Shown here piece by piece: positions 54,434 through 54,835 of a stretch of 54,835 nucleotides of DNA (its first letter is position 1; the number at the start of each line of letters is the position of its first letter). This stretch comes from Puniceicoccus vermicola. GTDB lineage: Bacteria; Verrucomicrobiota; Verrucomicrobiia; Opitutales; Puniceicoccaceae. A program made the translations under genes and the position numbers. Under the pieces are notes generated by a model. That model was given only the letters and a program-made list of their open reading frames with translations, made no database searches and was not told where the DNA came from. The stretch is taken from assembly GCF_014230055.1 (NCBI RefSeq), contig NZ_JACHVA010000019.1, forward strand, positions 1-54,835, in the 5' to 3' direction.

Positions 54434-54835
54434 CTTAAGCTGCCGCAAAACCTCGAAAACGCTTCCGAAGCCCCCAAGAACCCTTCTCGCCAAACCGATC
54501 CGTTCACGCCATCGCACGGTGGGCGCTGAAGCGACCCACCCACTGTGGGGCACGGCCTTCAGCCTTGCCCGCGCAAACTCGAAAACGCTTCCCATAGATC
54601 CAAAGAACACTGCTCGCCAAACCGATCCGCTCACTCCATCGCACGGTGGGCGCTGAAGCGACCCACCCACTGTGGGGCACGGCCTTCAGCCTTGCCCGCG
54701 CAAACTCGGAAACGCTCCCCACAGATCCAAAGAACCCTTCTCGCCAAACCGATCCGCTCACTCTATCGCACGGTGGGCGCTGAAGCGACCCACCCACTGT
54801 GGGGCACGGCCTTCAGCCTTGCCCGCGCAAACTCG
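54434..54835. repeat. 127-bp tandem array running past the window edge
   Basis: 'gcacggtgggcgctgaagcg' begins at 54514, 54641 and 54768, an exact 127-bp period. Each unit holds GGTGGGCGCTGAAGCGACCCACC, a hairpin, and a second potential stem GGGCA..TGCCC. The last unit is cut by the end of the window, so total copy number is unknown. Frames open across it are repeat artefacts. Confidence 0.88.

Overview
The window reads as chromosomal DNA of a Gram-negative Verrucomicrobiota bacterium, most likely of the Opitutae/Puniceicoccales type. The evidence is an lpxK gene and a TolC-type export system (an outer membrane), a small protein of the family I know as restricted to Verrucomicrobia and Planctomycetes (6877-7269), and very repeat-rich intergenic DNA. 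The placement rests on family knowledge and was not tested by search. Most genes are housekeeping or metabolic. There is no phage, plasmid, transposase, rRNA or CRISPR array. Two tRNA genes are present: Gln(UUG) on the minus strand and Glu(UUC) on the plus strand.

Layout. 1-4.4 kb: tRNA-Gln, a membrane-anchored tandem ABM-domain protein, pyrH, tRNA-Glu, and large blocks of palindromic repeats. 4.4-7.3 kb: a minus-strand operon of a Verrucomicrobia/Planctomycete-type small protein and a catalytic/non-catalytic M16 peptidase pair. 7.3-13 kb: repeats, a uronate-dehydrogenase-like SDR, a cupin, a small conserved protein, a stand-alone GspG pseudopilin and a TIGR03790-type exported protein. 13.4-17.2 kb: a plus-strand set of a DUF3592 membrane protein, an arrestin-like protein, a P-loop ATPase and a beta-propeller protein. 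17.1-21.2 kb: a minus-strand signalling operon. 21.5-27.4 kb: a MalY/PatB-type lyase and a TolC/adaptor/permease/ATPase export operon. 27.5-31.6 kb: rfbA, two glycosyltransferases and rfbB. 31.7-43.7 kb: aldo/keto reductase, polyphosphate glucokinase, cardiolipin synthase with an EEP-fold partner, ruvC, a phytoene-desaturase-type enzyme, kamA, carA, a lipoprotein, an exported protein and a HAD phosphatase. 43.9-52.1 kb: mntR, lpxK, fumC and a four-gene manganese-type ABC importer. 52.3-54.3 kb: a phosphohexomutase. The window ends inside a 127-bp tandem array.

The most interesting system is the operon at 17143-21245. Its first protein joins a complete Amt ammonium channel to a SpoIIE/PP2C phosphatase. 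It is followed closely by a SiaB-like kinase, a SiaC-like (DUF1987) phosphoprotein and a soluble histidine kinase. In Pseudomonas, SiaA (phosphatase), SiaB (kinase) and SiaC control the diguanylate cyclase SiaD. Here the input module is an ammonium channel, and a histidine kinase occupies the place of SiaD. I infer an ammonium-gated partner-switching pathway.

A second theme is repeat biology. At least three families show the layout of REP elements: a GTAG tetranucleotide next to a short palindrome. Two arrays with a 119-bp period alternate the same motif in inverted orientation. A 271-bp element at 35882-36152 has 31-bp terminal inverted repeats and two internal arms of about 40 bp, so nearly the whole element can fold into a three-way junction.

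A third is a coherent manganese circuit. MntR carries the full Mn-ligand set, and two palindromes resembling MntR boxes overlap the promoter of mntA. One of the two permeases (mntC) ends in a cytoplasmic domain that resembles MntR itself.
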